From NCBI GenBank assembly GCA_018700535.1, contig JABITQ010000025.1:1-33035 (forward strand): 33,035 nt of DNA. The letters are read 5' to 3'. The notes under the pieces are model-generated. The model ran no database searches and was not told the DNA's origin. It saw only the letters and a list, made by a program, of their open reading frames with translations. Origin of the DNA: Candidatus Uhrbacteria bacterium. Its GTDB lineage: Bacteria; Patescibacteriota; Patescibacteriia; UBA9934; GWF2-40-263. Positions 7,789 to 14,133 of the stretch are shown in pieces (position 1 is the stretch's first letter; each line of letters begins with the position of its first letter). A program made the position numbers and the translations under genes.

Positions 7789-8865
7789 ATGGCACACTCG
7801 CACGAACACTCAAGCCACAAGAACATTGCGTCCGCACTGGCGCTTAACCTCTTTTTTGTTGTCCTCGAAATCATCGGTGGACTGCTGACGAACTCTTTCG
7901 CCATCTTGAGTGATGCGCTCCATGACTTTGGTGACACGATGAGCTTGGGGGTTGCTTGGTATCTTGAGCGGGTTTCTAAAAGGGGTAAGACGAGTACGTT
8001 CTCGTTTGGTTACCGTCGCTTCTCTCTTCTGTCTGCACTAATCAACAACCTAGTTCTTTTAATCGGTTCGACGTTTATCTTGTGGCAGGTTATCCCAAAG
8101 CTTTCTGATCCACACCACAGCAACGGTGCGGGAATGCTTGTGCTGGCTGTGTTTGGAATTGCGATCAACGGTTTTGCTGCGTTTAAGTTGCGTAAAGGAA
8201 AATCGATGAACGAGAAGAGTGTGTCGTTGCACATGCTTGAAGATTTGTATGGATGGGTCGTTGTCCTGGCGGCTGGTCTGTTGATTATGATCAAGGACAT
8301 TCACGTTATCGACCCTCTGCTCTCGATTGGAATCACTCTCTATATTCTCTTGAACGTTCTTAAGTCTTTGCGCGACACAATCAAAATCTTCCTCCAGGGC
8401 GTGCCGACGGATTTGAAGATTGGTGAGATTGCTAAAGACATCTTGGGAGTAAAAGGTGTGGAGGGTTTGTACGACATGAACCTCTGGTCTCTCGACGGTG
8501 AGCACAATGTGTTTAGTGCGCATGTGGGTGTGGAGTCTGGTGTAAAGGGCGAGAAGTTGTTTTCTGTAAAAAACGAGGTGAAGCACAAAGTGTTTGAGCA
8601 TGAAATCGACCACTTAACGATCGAGCTTGAACGCAGCAACGAACGCACTAAGCAAGAACGCATCGATGGACTTAAGGACATCAAGCGCATGCAGCGCGAA
8701 GAAATTACTGCAAAAGACCCGCGAACATTCATGCCAAAATCAAAAAAGGCCCGAGCGGCCTTAGTCCTTATAATCCTTTCCCTCTTTGTAACAGCGTTTG
8801 TAATCACTCCTGAATCTAATGACGCCGAGCAAGCCACACACGAGCATGAGGAGGGGTTGCGTTAA
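7789..8865 (+). CDS. Cation diffusion facilitator (Zn/Co/Cd efflux) with extra C-terminal membrane segment, 358 aa
   Basis: CDF-family H+-coupled divalent metal exporter. The metal-site motifs are visible: HxxxD in the second helix (SDALHDFGD, H45/D49) and HxxxD in the fifth (HMLEDLYGW, H148/D152). A His-rich N-terminus (MAHSHEHSSH) and the cytosolic ferredoxin-like domain after about residue 205 (VKGVEGLYDMNLWSLDGEHNVFSAHV) fit the CzcD/ZnT branch. Typical proteins end near residue 300. This one adds a charged helix, a further hydrophobic segment (RAALVLIILSLFVTAFVI) and an acidic His-containing tail. The ATG at 7789 is chosen because the consensus -10 lies just upstream; an upstream in-frame start at 7657 would cross the previous gene's terminator. 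Confidence 0.92.
   Translation: MAHSHEHSSHKNIASALALNLFFVVLEIIGGLLTNSFAILSDALHDFGDTMSLGVAWYLERVSKRGKTSTFSFGYRRFSLLSALINNLVLLIGSTFILWQVIPKLSDPHHSNGAGMLVLAVFGIAINGFAAFKLRKGKSMNEKSVSLHMLEDLYGWVVVLAAGLLIMIKDIHVIDPLLSIGITLYILLNVLKSLRDTIKIFLQGVPTDLKIGEIAKDILGVKGVEGLYDMNLWSLDGEHNVFSAHVGVESGVKGEKLFSVKNEVKHKVFEHEIDHLTIELERSNERTKQERIDGLKDIKRMQREEITAKDPRTFMPKSKKARAALVLIILSLFVTAFVITPESNDAEQATHEHEEGLR
8735..8762 (-). terminator. Terminator-like hairpin antisense inside the CDF gene
   Basis: AAGGCC (8746-8751) and GGCCTT (8757-8762) pair, and the minus strand continues into TTTTTTGATTTT. It lies at the start of the unusual C-terminal extension. Confidence 0.45.
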
Positions 8866-8869
8866 CGAA

Positions 8870-8898
8870 TTGACATCGTTACGTGCCGCTGATATTTT
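8870..8898 (+). promoter_or_regulatory. Promoter of the 90-aa gene
   Basis: TTGACA (8870-8875), 17 bp, TATTTT (8893-8898), giving a ~65-nt leader. The -35 begins 5 bp after the CDF stop. Confidence 0.72.
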
Positions 8899-8969
8899 TA
8901 CATCTCACTGAGCTACTTATACTTAGTGACCCAACGCAACTGGGAATGTTGCACTGGTTAGGAGACAAC

Positions 8970-9242
8970 ATGTCTTTGCCTGAGGGATGGGTTGATCTAA
9001 TTGACCTTTCGAACCTTGAGGAGTTCCAAGCGGCTGTTCTTGCAGCACCCCAGAAGTGGGATAAACGCTCTGCGATGTACGATGTCAATGGACACATCGA
9101 GGTAAGACCCTTCACTCCAAAGTCGCAGCAGAGCGAGCGAGGAATTGGCGACTGGAGCAACGGAGTCAAAACGGACAACAACCTCTTGGCGATTTACTGG
9201 CCGAGGCACAAGTCGTGCAACAAAGACAATTCAGGTCTCTGA
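8970..9242 (+). CDS. Unrecognised small acidic protein, 90 aa
   Basis: The ATG at 8970 follows TTAGGAGACAAC. The frame is open upstream to 8883, but that start would fall at the promoter. The product begins MSLPEGWVDLIDLSNLEEF and ends with a short basic, Cys-containing segment (WPRHKSCNKDNSGL). No signal peptide or membrane helix. Single-gene unit. Function unknown. Confidence 0.6.
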   Translation: MSLPEGWVDLIDLSNLEEFQAAVLAAPQKWDKRSAMYDVNGHIEVRPFTPKSQQSERGIGDWSNGVKTDNNLLAIYWPRHKSCNKDNSGL

Positions 9243-9250
9243 ACAGCACT

Positions 9251-9311
9251 GACTCCATGCAACGAAACATTCTTAAATGGGTTCGTGGCGTGGGGTCTTT
9301 TTGTTTTTTTG
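9251..9311 (+). terminator. Terminator of the 90-aa gene
   Basis: GACTCCATGC pairs with GCGTGGGGTC (two wobbles), with inner CGAAAC/GTTCG pairing, followed by TTTTTGTTTTTTT. Confidence 0.82.
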
Positions 9312-9336
9312 ATAAATAGAAATGTGATTGTTTCCA

Positions 9337-9365
9337 TTGACTAAATCCTAAAAACCTTATAGTTT
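9337..9365 (+). promoter_or_regulatory. Promoter of the 142-aa lipoprotein gene
   Basis: TTGACT (9337-9342), 17 bp, TAGTTT (9360-9365). Confidence 0.7.
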
Positions 9366-9404
9366 TTGGATTGCTCAATGAACATCTCTGGTTTGGAGAC
9401 TACA

Positions 9405-9833
9405 ATGCAAAAGATACTTCCCTTCCTTCTGCTTAGCCTAATGACCGCATGCTCGTCGCCGACAAATGTGTGCAACTCGATTGTTGGTCCTTTTGGTGGC
9501 GGCATGTGCGCGACAAACACACAGGCAACCGACGACCCCAGCGATCACTCAGAGGACGCAAGCATTATCGTGTTCGGTAAAGATGACTACGCTGACACAG
9601 GTGTTGCAGAAACGATTGAACTCGATCAAACCACCACCTGTGGTGGAGGTAGCGAGTTTTGCGACGAAGGCGAGGACATCCTCCCCTATACCTACATCGA
9701 CTACACCGAGATCCAAACCTGGTACATGTGCCCCACGGACGGATCCCCCACATTCCACGGCGGAGAGGAAGTGAGCGGGGTTGTAGTAATGGACGATGGA
9801 GCAATGTTAGAAGGTTGCTACGTGCTGATGTAG
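9405..9833 (+). CDS. Predicted lipoprotein, 142 aa
   Basis: Begins MQKILPFLLLSLMTACSSP: a type II signal peptide with lipobox L-M-T-A-C, so Cys16 would be lipidated. The mature part is acidic and contains several more cysteines (NVCNS, GGMCAT, TTCGGGSEFCDEG, WYMCPTD, EGCYVLM), suggesting disulfides outside the membrane. The start at 9405 is chosen over upstream in-frame codons because TTGGAGACTACA precedes it and it yields a proper signal sequence. Single-gene unit. Function unknown. Confidence 0.7.
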   Translation: MQKILPFLLLSLMTACSSPTNVCNSIVGPFGGGMCATNTQATDDPSDHSEDASIIVFGKDDYADTGVAETIELDQTTTCGGGSEFCDEGEDILPYTYIDYTEIQTWYMCPTDGSPTFHGGEEVSGVVVMDDGAMLEGCYVLM

Positions 9834-9846
9834 CCCACGATACGTT

Positions 9847-9878
9847 GACCCGAGTGAATACTTGGGTCTTTTTTGTTT
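9847..9878 (+). terminator. Terminator of the 142-aa lipoprotein gene
   Basis: GACCCGAGT and ACTTGGGTC pair over 9 bp with one wobble, followed by TTTTTTGTTT. Confidence 0.9.
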
Positions 9879-9909
9879 ATATATAGAAGAAAGCACTCAC
9901 ACTCATACA

Positions 9910-9938
9910 TTGACAATAACCAACAATTGGCGTATTCT
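9910..9938 (+). promoter_or_regulatory. Promoter of the 129-aa secreted protein gene
   Basis: TTGACA (9910-9915), 17 bp, TATTCT (9933-9938); leader about 68 nt. Confidence 0.75.
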
Positions 9939-10012
9939 CCGCGGTCACCACGACTACCCCATTCAGCGGGTGCCCATTTTGGGAAAGCTGATTCTTGCAC
10001 ATGGAGCATTTG

Positions 10013-10402
10013 ATGCGATTCCTTCTTTGTCTTGCGATCGGATTGATGGGGACAGCTCAAGCAGCTGACTACCCCGGCCGTCACATGTTCACATCTCATT
10101 GGATCAACGACACCGCCTCGATCGAGCAATCACTGAGGCAGACCCCTTGGACTGAGCGCTGCGAGTTACGCAGATCGACCAGTCACACAGGCTTCAGTCT
10201 GCGAGCCAAAGTGGATGAGAAGGGGCAGCTGGTGGACCCGAAGGTTGTGGTCTTCACCATCATCGGTACCAGCACCGACGACGATCTTCTTGCCTGCGTT
10301 CTCAAGCAAGCACGTGCGCTCGAACCCCTTTCGGTAGAGGATGGATTCACCCCAGGCTACGAAGGTGCTGGAGACTTCACCTACCAATACTTCCTGCCCT
10401 AG
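10013..10402 (+). CDS. Small secreted protein, weakly like TonB/AgmX C-terminal domains, 129 aa
   Basis: The ATG at 10013 follows ATGGAGCATTTG. Residues 1-17 (MRFLLCLAIGLMGTAQA) form a signal peptide with cleavage after AQA. The mature part contains RAKVDEKGQLVDPKVVVFT and then DDDLLACVLKQARAL. This strand-strand-helix pattern, with a VDEKG turn and a Cys in the helix, resembles the C-terminal domain found in TonB/AgmX-type proteins. The resemblance is by eye only. Single-gene unit with a branched terminator. Confidence 0.66.
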   Translation: MRFLLCLAIGLMGTAQAADYPGRHMFTSHWINDTASIEQSLRQTPWTERCELRRSTSHTGFSLRAKVDEKGQLVDPKVVVFTIIGTSTDDDLLACVLKQARALEPLSVEDGFTPGYEGAGDFTYQYFLP

Positions 10403-10407
10403 GCACA

Positions 10408-10467
10408 GCCGTCCACCAACGAGGACCAAACGGGTCGCTCATCTCTGGTGGGCGGCTCTTGTTTTAC
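10408..10467 (+). terminator. Branched terminator of the 129-aa secreted protein gene
   Basis: GCCGTCCACCA pairs with TGGTGGGCGGC, with an inner GGACC/GGGTC hairpin, then TCTTGTTTTA. Its outer arms match the terminator at 21903. Confidence 0.78.
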
Positions 10468-10487
10468 AATTTCGCCATAAAGACGAA

Positions 10488-10553
10488 TTTTTGAAAAAGA
10501 AACACCCCACCGATCAACGAGATTCCAGTAGGGGTTTCTCGCTGACGATGGGG
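10488..10553 (-). terminator. Y-shaped terminator T1 (repeat family of three)
   Basis: Outer stem CCCCA/TGGGG (10505-10509/10549-10553), inner CGAGA/TCTCG, minus-strand tail GTTTCTTTTTC. A second possible pairing links 10498-10507 with 10531-10539, leaving one bulged base. Confidence 0.75.
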
Positions 10554-10577
10554 CCAGCTTGCGTATGGGATTGTTGT

Positions 10578-10850
10578 TCAGGGTGAGATTGTGTTGCCAC
10601 GAGGACCGTGAATCATGATCATTACCATGGCACCGTCCTGACGGATCATGCCACCCAAACCACGTACGATAGTTCGTGCACTACGACCAACCGAGTCGGT
10701 CGGTACGAGTGAGGTAATCGCGAGTCCGTAGGGACACCCCAACTCTTCTGCAACACGACTCTTGATCTCATCATCAGTTCGCGAAGTTTTGACAATTTCA
10801 CGAATAGCTCTCTTGATACCGTCGTCGCTTAAATCTGTCCATGCACACAT
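10578..10850 (-). CDS. Unrecognised small protein, 90 aa
   Basis: The ATG at 10850 has TAGGAGAGAAATC upstream. An open frame continues to 11018 but crosses this gene's own promoter. The product starts MCAWTDLSDDGIKRAIREIV, has a helical first half (TDDEIKSRVAEELG) and a Gly/Met-rich C-terminal part (GLGGMIRQDGAMVMIMIHG). No signal peptide. Single-gene unit ending in terminator T1. Family unknown. Confidence 0.66.
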   Translation of the reverse strand: MCAWTDLSDDGIKRAIREIVKTSRTDDEIKSRVAEELGCPYGLAITSLVPTDSVGRSARTIVRGLGGMIRQDGAMVMIMIHGPRGNTISP

Positions 10851-10896
10851 GATTTCTCTCCTAGTCAACGGGTGAAAGGTGAATTGCTGACAGATT

Positions 10897-10925
10897 AAGA
10901 TAGCATTAAATTGCCTTTTTGTCAA
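10897..10925 (-). promoter_or_regulatory. Promoter of the 90-aa minus-strand gene
   Basis: TTGACA (10920-10925), 17 bp, TATCTT (10897-10902) on the minus strand. Confidence 0.78.
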
Positions 10926-10955
10926 TGTATTGAGGGTCAGAAGCAGGTGCATGCA

Positions 10956-10984
10956 TTTACAAAACCAACAAAATATGTTGAACT
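10956..10984 (+). promoter_or_regulatory. Weak promoter of the zinc-ribbon gene
   Basis: TTTACA (10956-10961), 17 bp, TGAACT (10979-10984). The -10 matches at only three positions. Confidence 0.4.
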
Positions 10985-11017
10985 CCCGCAGACCAACCAT
11001 GGTCTTTGGAGAATCCA

Positions 11018-11662
11018 ATGAGATCTATCATTGACGGCGTACCGTCAAATCTGTTCGCTGTCACCACCCGTGCGCTCAATGTAGTCCTGGGAGCTGACCC
11101 AACACAAGAGCGTCGAAGCATCTGCCTGATGTGTGCACGTGCTGATGATCACAAACAGGCGATTGTTACCTTGCTTGTAGGTGGCGAAGCAAATCGAGGA
11201 ATCCTCTCTGGGCTATTTGGTGAAGACCTCGCTTGGGCCGTGCATTGCATACGGTATGCAAGCCTCAAGCTGGCGTACCTTATAGCCAACCCTGATGCCG
11301 TCACATCTTTTGAGGGCGCAAACCCCGACGAAGATCTCTACGGTGGCGGTCTGCGGATCAAGAACAAGAAATTGTTCATCGTTCCCTCTGGCCTCAGCGC
11401 CGAAGGAGACCTGGTGGTGGGACTCCTTGTCGTCATCATGATTGGCGAGATCAACACCACCGAAGCGCGCGAAGTGGCAGAGAATGTCAGCGCGGAATGC
11501 CTAGCTTTGTTCGATGATACTGTAGTCGAAATCGAAGATTCCATTCCGGAATTCTCCTGCCCCATTTGCCGCTGCCCCAACACAACACATCACAAAACTG
11601 GTAACGACTCTAGTTACTTGGTCTGCAACGAATGTGGTCACTACGCCGCCTGGCGTTCGTAA
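11018..11662 (+). CDS. Unrecognised protein with C-terminal zinc ribbon, 214 aa
   Basis: The ATG at 11018 follows TTTGGAGAATCCA. The first ~170 residues are mixed alpha/beta with two hydrophobic stretches (KQAIVTLLVGGEANRGILSG; DLVVGLLVVIMIGEI), probably buried core rather than membrane. The C-terminus carries CPIC (181-184) and CNEC (203-206), with a further Cys at 186 and His at 191-192, then GHYAAW, which fits a rubredoxin-like zinc ribbon. Such ribbons often mediate nucleic-acid or protein contacts. The main domain is unrecognised. It diverges from the 90-aa gene at 10578-10850. Confidence 0.7.
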   Translation: MRSIIDGVPSNLFAVTTRALNVVLGADPTQERRSICLMCARADDHKQAIVTLLVGGEANRGILSGLFGEDLAWAVHCIRYASLKLAYLIANPDAVTSFEGANPDEDLYGGGLRIKNKKLFIVPSGLSAEGDLVVGLLVVIMIGEINTTEAREVAENVSAECLALFDDTVVEIEDSIPEFSCPICRCPNTTHHKTGNDSSYLVCNECGHYAAWRS

Positions 11663-11671
11663 ACCACAACC

Positions 11672-11745
11672 AACCGCCCCACGAGTAAGTCACCACCTAT
11701 CACGGTGGATCTACGACACCACTCTCGTGCGGGCGGTTTTTGTTT
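11672..11745 (+). terminator. Long branched terminator of the zinc-ribbon gene
   Basis: Outer AACCGCCC/GGCGGTT, next CACGAG/CTCGTG, inner CACC/GGTG, followed by TTTTTGTTT. Confidence 0.82.
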
Positions 11746-11751
11746 ACCCAA

Positions 11752-11786
11752 ACAAAAAAGGCGCAAGTAAATTGATTACTCGCGCC
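11752..11786 (-). terminator. Minus-strand terminator with no gene directly upstream
   Basis: GGCGC-AGTA (11760-11769) pairs with TACT-GCGCC (11777-11786), and the minus strand continues TTTTTTGTTTGGG. The next minus-strand gene upstream already has its own terminator at 11891-11944, so this one would end a separate short transcript. Confidence 0.7.
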
Positions 11787-11883
11787 GCGTTAGGTGTGTG
11801 GTCAGTGTTGGGTCAGAGCCGTTCCATCCAATCGTAGTCGTGGTGAGTTGGTACTTATCGTTTATATTTGGACAGATTATCAA
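11787..11883 (-). ncRNA. Candidate small RNA, or unassigned minus-strand transcript
   Basis: Between two minus-strand terminators there is no open frame longer than a few codons. A possible promoter is TTGATA (11878-11883), 18 bp, GATAAG (11854-11859). This would give a transcript of about 100 nt ending at the terminator at 11752-11786. The promoter match is modest. Confidence 0.3.
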
Positions 11884-11890
11884 CGTGAGA

Positions 11891-11944
11891 AAATAAAAAC
11901 ACCCCGCCGAAGCTACGAGTGAATTCTCGAACTTCATACGGGGT
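11891..11944 (-). terminator. Branched terminator of the 88-aa gene
   Basis: ACCCCG/CGGGGT (11901-11906/11939-11944) with inner GAAG/CTTC and CGAG/CTCG, minus-strand tail GTTTTTATTTT. Confidence 0.82.
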
Positions 11945-11966
11945 TCGTTGTTTGCCCAAGGGCTAG

Positions 11967-12233
11967 CTAGGCCTTGGTACCAGACTCTTCCATCAGATAG
12001 AAGGTGGCTGTGATCTCGTACTGTTCTCCGCGACATTGACCACAACTACACGGAGTGGTGTCGAACGTCTTGAATTCGACCGCCATTCGTTCCATGCCCT
12101 CGCCTGGAAAATGCTCGCCCCAAATAGAGACGATCTCTTGCCCCGTGACCTTGCCACTAGAATCGTGTGACTTATCGAGCTCAACATCGACTCTCTTTTG
12201 ACCATTTTCCATGACAACTTCGAGGCTTCTCAT
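11967..12233 (-). CDS. Small beta-rich protein with a CxCxxC cluster, 88 aa
   Basis: The ATG at 12233 has ATAGGGATATCTT upstream. The sequence alternates like beta strands (SLEVVMENGQKRVDVEL; EQYEITATFYLMEE) and has PCSCGQCRGEQYE in the second half. Three Cys within six residues could bind a metal ion but may be too few alone. No signal peptide or membrane helix. Single-gene unit. Family unknown. Confidence 0.66.
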   Translation of the reverse strand: MRSLEVVMENGQKRVDVELDKSHDSSGKVTGQEIVSIWGEHFPGEGMERMAVEFKTFDTTPCSCGQCRGEQYEITATFYLMEESGTKA

Positions 12234-12284
12234 AAGATATCCCTATTGGTGCTGGTGTACCGATGCTCATCATCAGGACCAGCG

Positions 12285-12313
12285 AAGGTAGCAATAATCA
12301 AAGCTCATGTCAA
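12285..12313 (-). promoter_or_regulatory. Promoter of the 88-aa gene
   Basis: TTGACA (12308-12313), 17 bp, TACCTT (12285-12290) on the minus strand. Confidence 0.75.
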
Positions 12314-12329
12314 CCGTTTAGGTGTCATT

Positions 12330-12395
12330 TTGAAAAAGAAACAACCCCACCGACAGCGAACCACCCGTAAGGTGTTTCTTGCTGACTGCGGGGTT
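12330..12395 (-). terminator. Y-shaped terminator T2 (repeat family of three)
   Basis: Outer ACCCC/GGGGT (12344-12348/12390-12394), inner CAGC/GCTG, minus-strand tail GTTTCTTTTTC. The second pairing joins 12337-12346 with 12371-12379 around one bulged base. Confidence 0.75.
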
Positions 12396-12405
12396 GAGCG
12401 TGCGT

Positions 12406-12702
12406 CTACATGAGTGCGTGGATGATCCCACCGATGACCAGGGCGCTCGTTGGTGCCGCAAACGCGTAAAAAATACGGCCTGTCACCGAGTCAAAAAAAT
12501 CCTCTGGATCTGGAATGTATTTGCTGGTCAGGAATGCAACAACGACTCCAAGCCCCATTGCCTGGAGAAATCCAATCGTCTGGATATGGAATGTCGTGAA
12601 GATGAACCAGTTCCAAAGCATCATGATGACAAAGCCAGAGTAGATGGCACTGACTGCATCAATGGCGGTGCTACAAGCGAAAATACCAAGAAGTACGACC
12701 AT
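12406..12702 (-). CDS. Small membrane protein, 98 aa
   Basis: Three hydrophobic segments (about 1-22, 27-60 and 78-96), beginning MVVLLGIFACSTAIDAVSA. The ATG at 12702 is chosen because CTGGAGCAAGTC precedes it and it leaves a normal ~39-nt leader. The frame opens upstream to 12744, but that codon lies at the predicted transcription start. It ends at terminator T2. Function unknown. Confidence 0.66.
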   Translation of the reverse strand: MVVLLGIFACSTAIDAVSAIYSGFVIMMLWNWFIFTTFHIQTIGFLQAMGLGVVVAFLTSKYIPDPEDFFDSVTGRIFYAFAAPTSALVIGGIIHALM

Positions 12703-12747
12703 GACTTGCTCCAGCAAGAGGGTGTGAAGTCTCCGTTGAGACATTGC

Positions 12748-12776
12748 AAGATGACATAGGATTAGGACTCTGTCAA
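12748..12776 (-). promoter_or_regulatory. Promoter of the 98-aa membrane protein gene
   Basis: TTGACA (12771-12776), 17 bp, CATCTT (12748-12753) on the minus strand. Confidence 0.62.
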
Positions 12777-12821
12777 TAGATTGGTATGGGGCATCTACCG
12801 CTTCAGACCCTAAACACCCTC

Positions 12822-12880
12822 AACCGCACCCCGCAGAGAGCGCCTTGCGTCTCACTGCTCAGAGATGCGGTTTTTGATTT
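12822..12880 (+). terminator. Plus-strand terminator without a plus-strand gene
   Basis: AACCGCA (12822-12828) pairs with TGCGGTT (12866-12872), with an inner GAGA/TCTC stem, followed by TTTTTGATTTTT. No plus-strand gene ends nearby, so it may end a small RNA or antisense transcript. It is back to back with T3. Confidence 0.62.
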
Positions 12881-12953
12881 TTGGAAAAAGAAACAACGCA
12901 CCCACGATCAGCAGACGTTTACGCAAATGCGTGTTTCTGCTGACGTGAGTGCG
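12880..12953 (-). terminator. Y-shaped terminator T3 (repeat family of three)
   Basis: Outer stem of ~18 bp starts CGCACCCACG/CGTGAGTGCG (12897-12906/12944-12953) and continues into CAGCAGA/TCTGCTG. Inner ACGC/GCGT hairpin, minus-strand tail GTTTCTTTTTCC. The second pairing joins 12889-12900 with 12928-12938. Confidence 0.82.
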
Positions 12954-12957
12954 CAAG

Positions 12958-13323
12958 CTAGGACTCAACCTCGGGTTTCTGCAGCTCTTGAGTGATTCCG
13001 AAACTTCGGAGAACAGCAGCCTCTGCCTCTGTGATAGGGCCAACTTCTTCCCATCCCCACTTCTTGTCACAGGTTCCACCTCCATAAGGCTCATGAAAAT
13101 CACCCTGCCTCTCGATGTACTCCACCCTCTTCGCAGCCGCAGCCTGCGGTTGCTGAGCAAGAGGCACTTGGTCCAGTGCGTAACCATACCAAGCGCCATA
13201 GTGTTCTGCGATGTTGAGATGGTCAGCTACTTCAGCAGCAGTACTAGCCACAACGTAACCGAGAGTCATTACCTCATCAACATCAGGGCCGGAAAAGCGT
13301 TTGGTAAGACGATAAAGCTTCAT
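12958..13323 (-). CDS. Unrecognised protein, 121 aa
   Basis: The ATG has AAAGAGGTGTC directly upstream. It begins MKLYRLTKRFSGPDVDEVMTLGYVVAS, followed by a helix (TAAEVADHLNIAEHYG), aromatic-rich WYGYALDQVPL, and a C-terminal helix (ITEAEAAVLRSFGITQEL). No signal peptide. Compact alpha/beta, family not recognised. Single-gene unit ending in T3. Confidence 0.66.
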   Translation of the reverse strand: MKLYRLTKRFSGPDVDEVMTLGYVVASTAAEVADHLNIAEHYGAWYGYALDQVPLAQQPQAAAAKRVEYIERQGDFHEPYGGGTCDKKWGWEEVGPITEAEAAVLRSFGITQELQKPEVES

Positions 13324-13380
13324 GACACCTCTCTTTTGTAATCGATTGTAACTGCCGCAGGGTTGTCAAAATGACTGGAG

Positions 13381-13410
13381 AATCTATCACGAAAACAGCC
13401 TTTTTGTCAA
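13381..13410 (-). promoter_or_regulatory. Promoter of the 121-aa gene
   Basis: TTGACA (13405-13410), 18 bp, TAGATT (13381-13386). A second TTGACA at 13364-13369 lacks a well-placed -10. Confidence 0.58.
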
Positions 13411-13429
13411 TGGATGGAGGTGGGCGCTT

Positions 13430-13467
13430 AAAAAAGAAGAGACGCCTCGATGTATATCGGGGCGTCT
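13430..13467 (-). terminator. Terminator of the 141-aa membrane protein gene
   Basis: AGACGCC/GGCGTCT (13440-13446/13461-13467) extended by TCGA/TCGG, minus-strand tail CTTCTTTTTT. Confidence 0.85.
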
Positions 13468-13476
13468 TGCGTGTGT

Positions 13477-13902
13477 CTAGCTTGTGAGACGTTTGATGGG
13501 AGAAATGATGCACTTGCTCACTGCCCACCAGATAGCCCTCAAGAACGTCGCGAGGGTAAGTGGAACGATGAACCCAACTCCGATCACTAGTCGAAACAAG
13601 AGCTGTCCTTTGCGAACGAAGACTTCGTTCCAAAGAAAGATCGGAGGGGCTATGTATGAATCTCCGTGAAGGAACCTTTCAGCAGTGCTCGATATACCCT
13701 GCATATTCAAGAAGATGCAAAGCATGAACTGCAACAGAACGACGCTGAAGACCCGATCAGGGATGTTGAAATTGTGACCATCTGCATACAGCATCAGAAA
13801 AGTGATGGCTATAACCAGATACATCCCCAAGGTAAACTGAAAGGTCCATTTGCGCCCCGCGTTGAGGGAACTGACTTGCTCAGCAGTGTAAGCAGAAGAC
13901 AT
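13477..13902 (-). CDS. Small membrane protein, 141 aa
   Basis: The ATG at 13902 follows AGAGGTGGTC; two extra upstream codons (GTG GTC) lie inside that ribosome site. Three to four hydrophobic segments: about 25-42 (LGMYLVIAITFLMLYADG), 52-70 (VFSVVLLQFMLCIFLNMQG) and 103-128 (LLFRLVIGVGFIVPLTLATFL). Basic ends suggest a cytoplasmic C-terminus (SPIKRLTS). Single-gene unit. Function unknown. Confidence 0.68.
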   Translation of the reverse strand: MSSAYTAEQVSSLNAGRKWTFQFTLGMYLVIAITFLMLYADGHNFNIPDRVFSVVLLQFMLCIFLNMQGISSTAERFLHGDSYIAPPIFLWNEVFVRKGQLLFRLVIGVGFIVPLTLATFLRAIWWAVSKCIISPIKRLTS

Positions 13903-13928
13903 GACCACCTCTTGTGTAGGTCGACGAT

Positions 13929-13957
13929 ATCGTAGCGAGGAACTATTGCTGAGTCAA
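13929..13957 (-). promoter_or_regulatory. Promoter of the 141-aa membrane protein gene
   Basis: TTGACT (13952-13957), 17 bp, TACGAT (13929-13934) on the minus strand. Confidence 0.75.
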
Positions 13958-13997
13958 TGGAATATTCGTTGGGGTTTACCATTTATTCTGGGGTAAC

Positions 13998-14031
13998 AAT
14001 AAAACCACCTAGCGAATTGCTAGGTGGTTTT
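13998..14031 (-). terminator. Terminator of the tRNA-Glu gene
   Basis: Perfect 13-bp stem AAAACCACCTAGC/GCTAGGTGGTTTT (14001-14013/14019-14031), ending in T-rich sequence on the minus strand. Confidence 0.9.
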
Positions 14032-14032
14032 A

Positions 14033-14107
14033 TGGTGACCCCACGGGGAATCGAACCCCGATTTCCAGGATGAGAACCTGGCGTCCTAACCGTTAGACGA
14101 TGGGGCC
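14033..14107 (-). tRNA. tRNA-Glu, anticodon CUC, CCA encoded
   Basis: A full cloverleaf folds on the minus strand: acceptor stem GGCCCCA/TGGGGTC, D-arm GTCTAACGGTTAGGAC, anticodon stem CCAGG/CCTGG with loop TTCTCAT, and T-arm CGGGG-TTCGATT-CCCCG, then discriminator A and an encoded CCA. The anticodon CTC (complement of 14072-14074) reads GAG. It is transcribed alone, with its own promoter and a perfect terminator hairpin. CUC is normally a second glutamate tRNA beside a UUC one, which is not in this window. Confidence 0.95.
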
Positions 14108-14133
14108 TTTCGGCCTATTTTTGTTGCGTCGAG

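Noticed and set aside
11776-12045. Minus-strand 89-codon frame through the 11.8-12.0 kb gap
   Set aside because: It passes through the branched terminator of the 88-aa gene and has no start signals.
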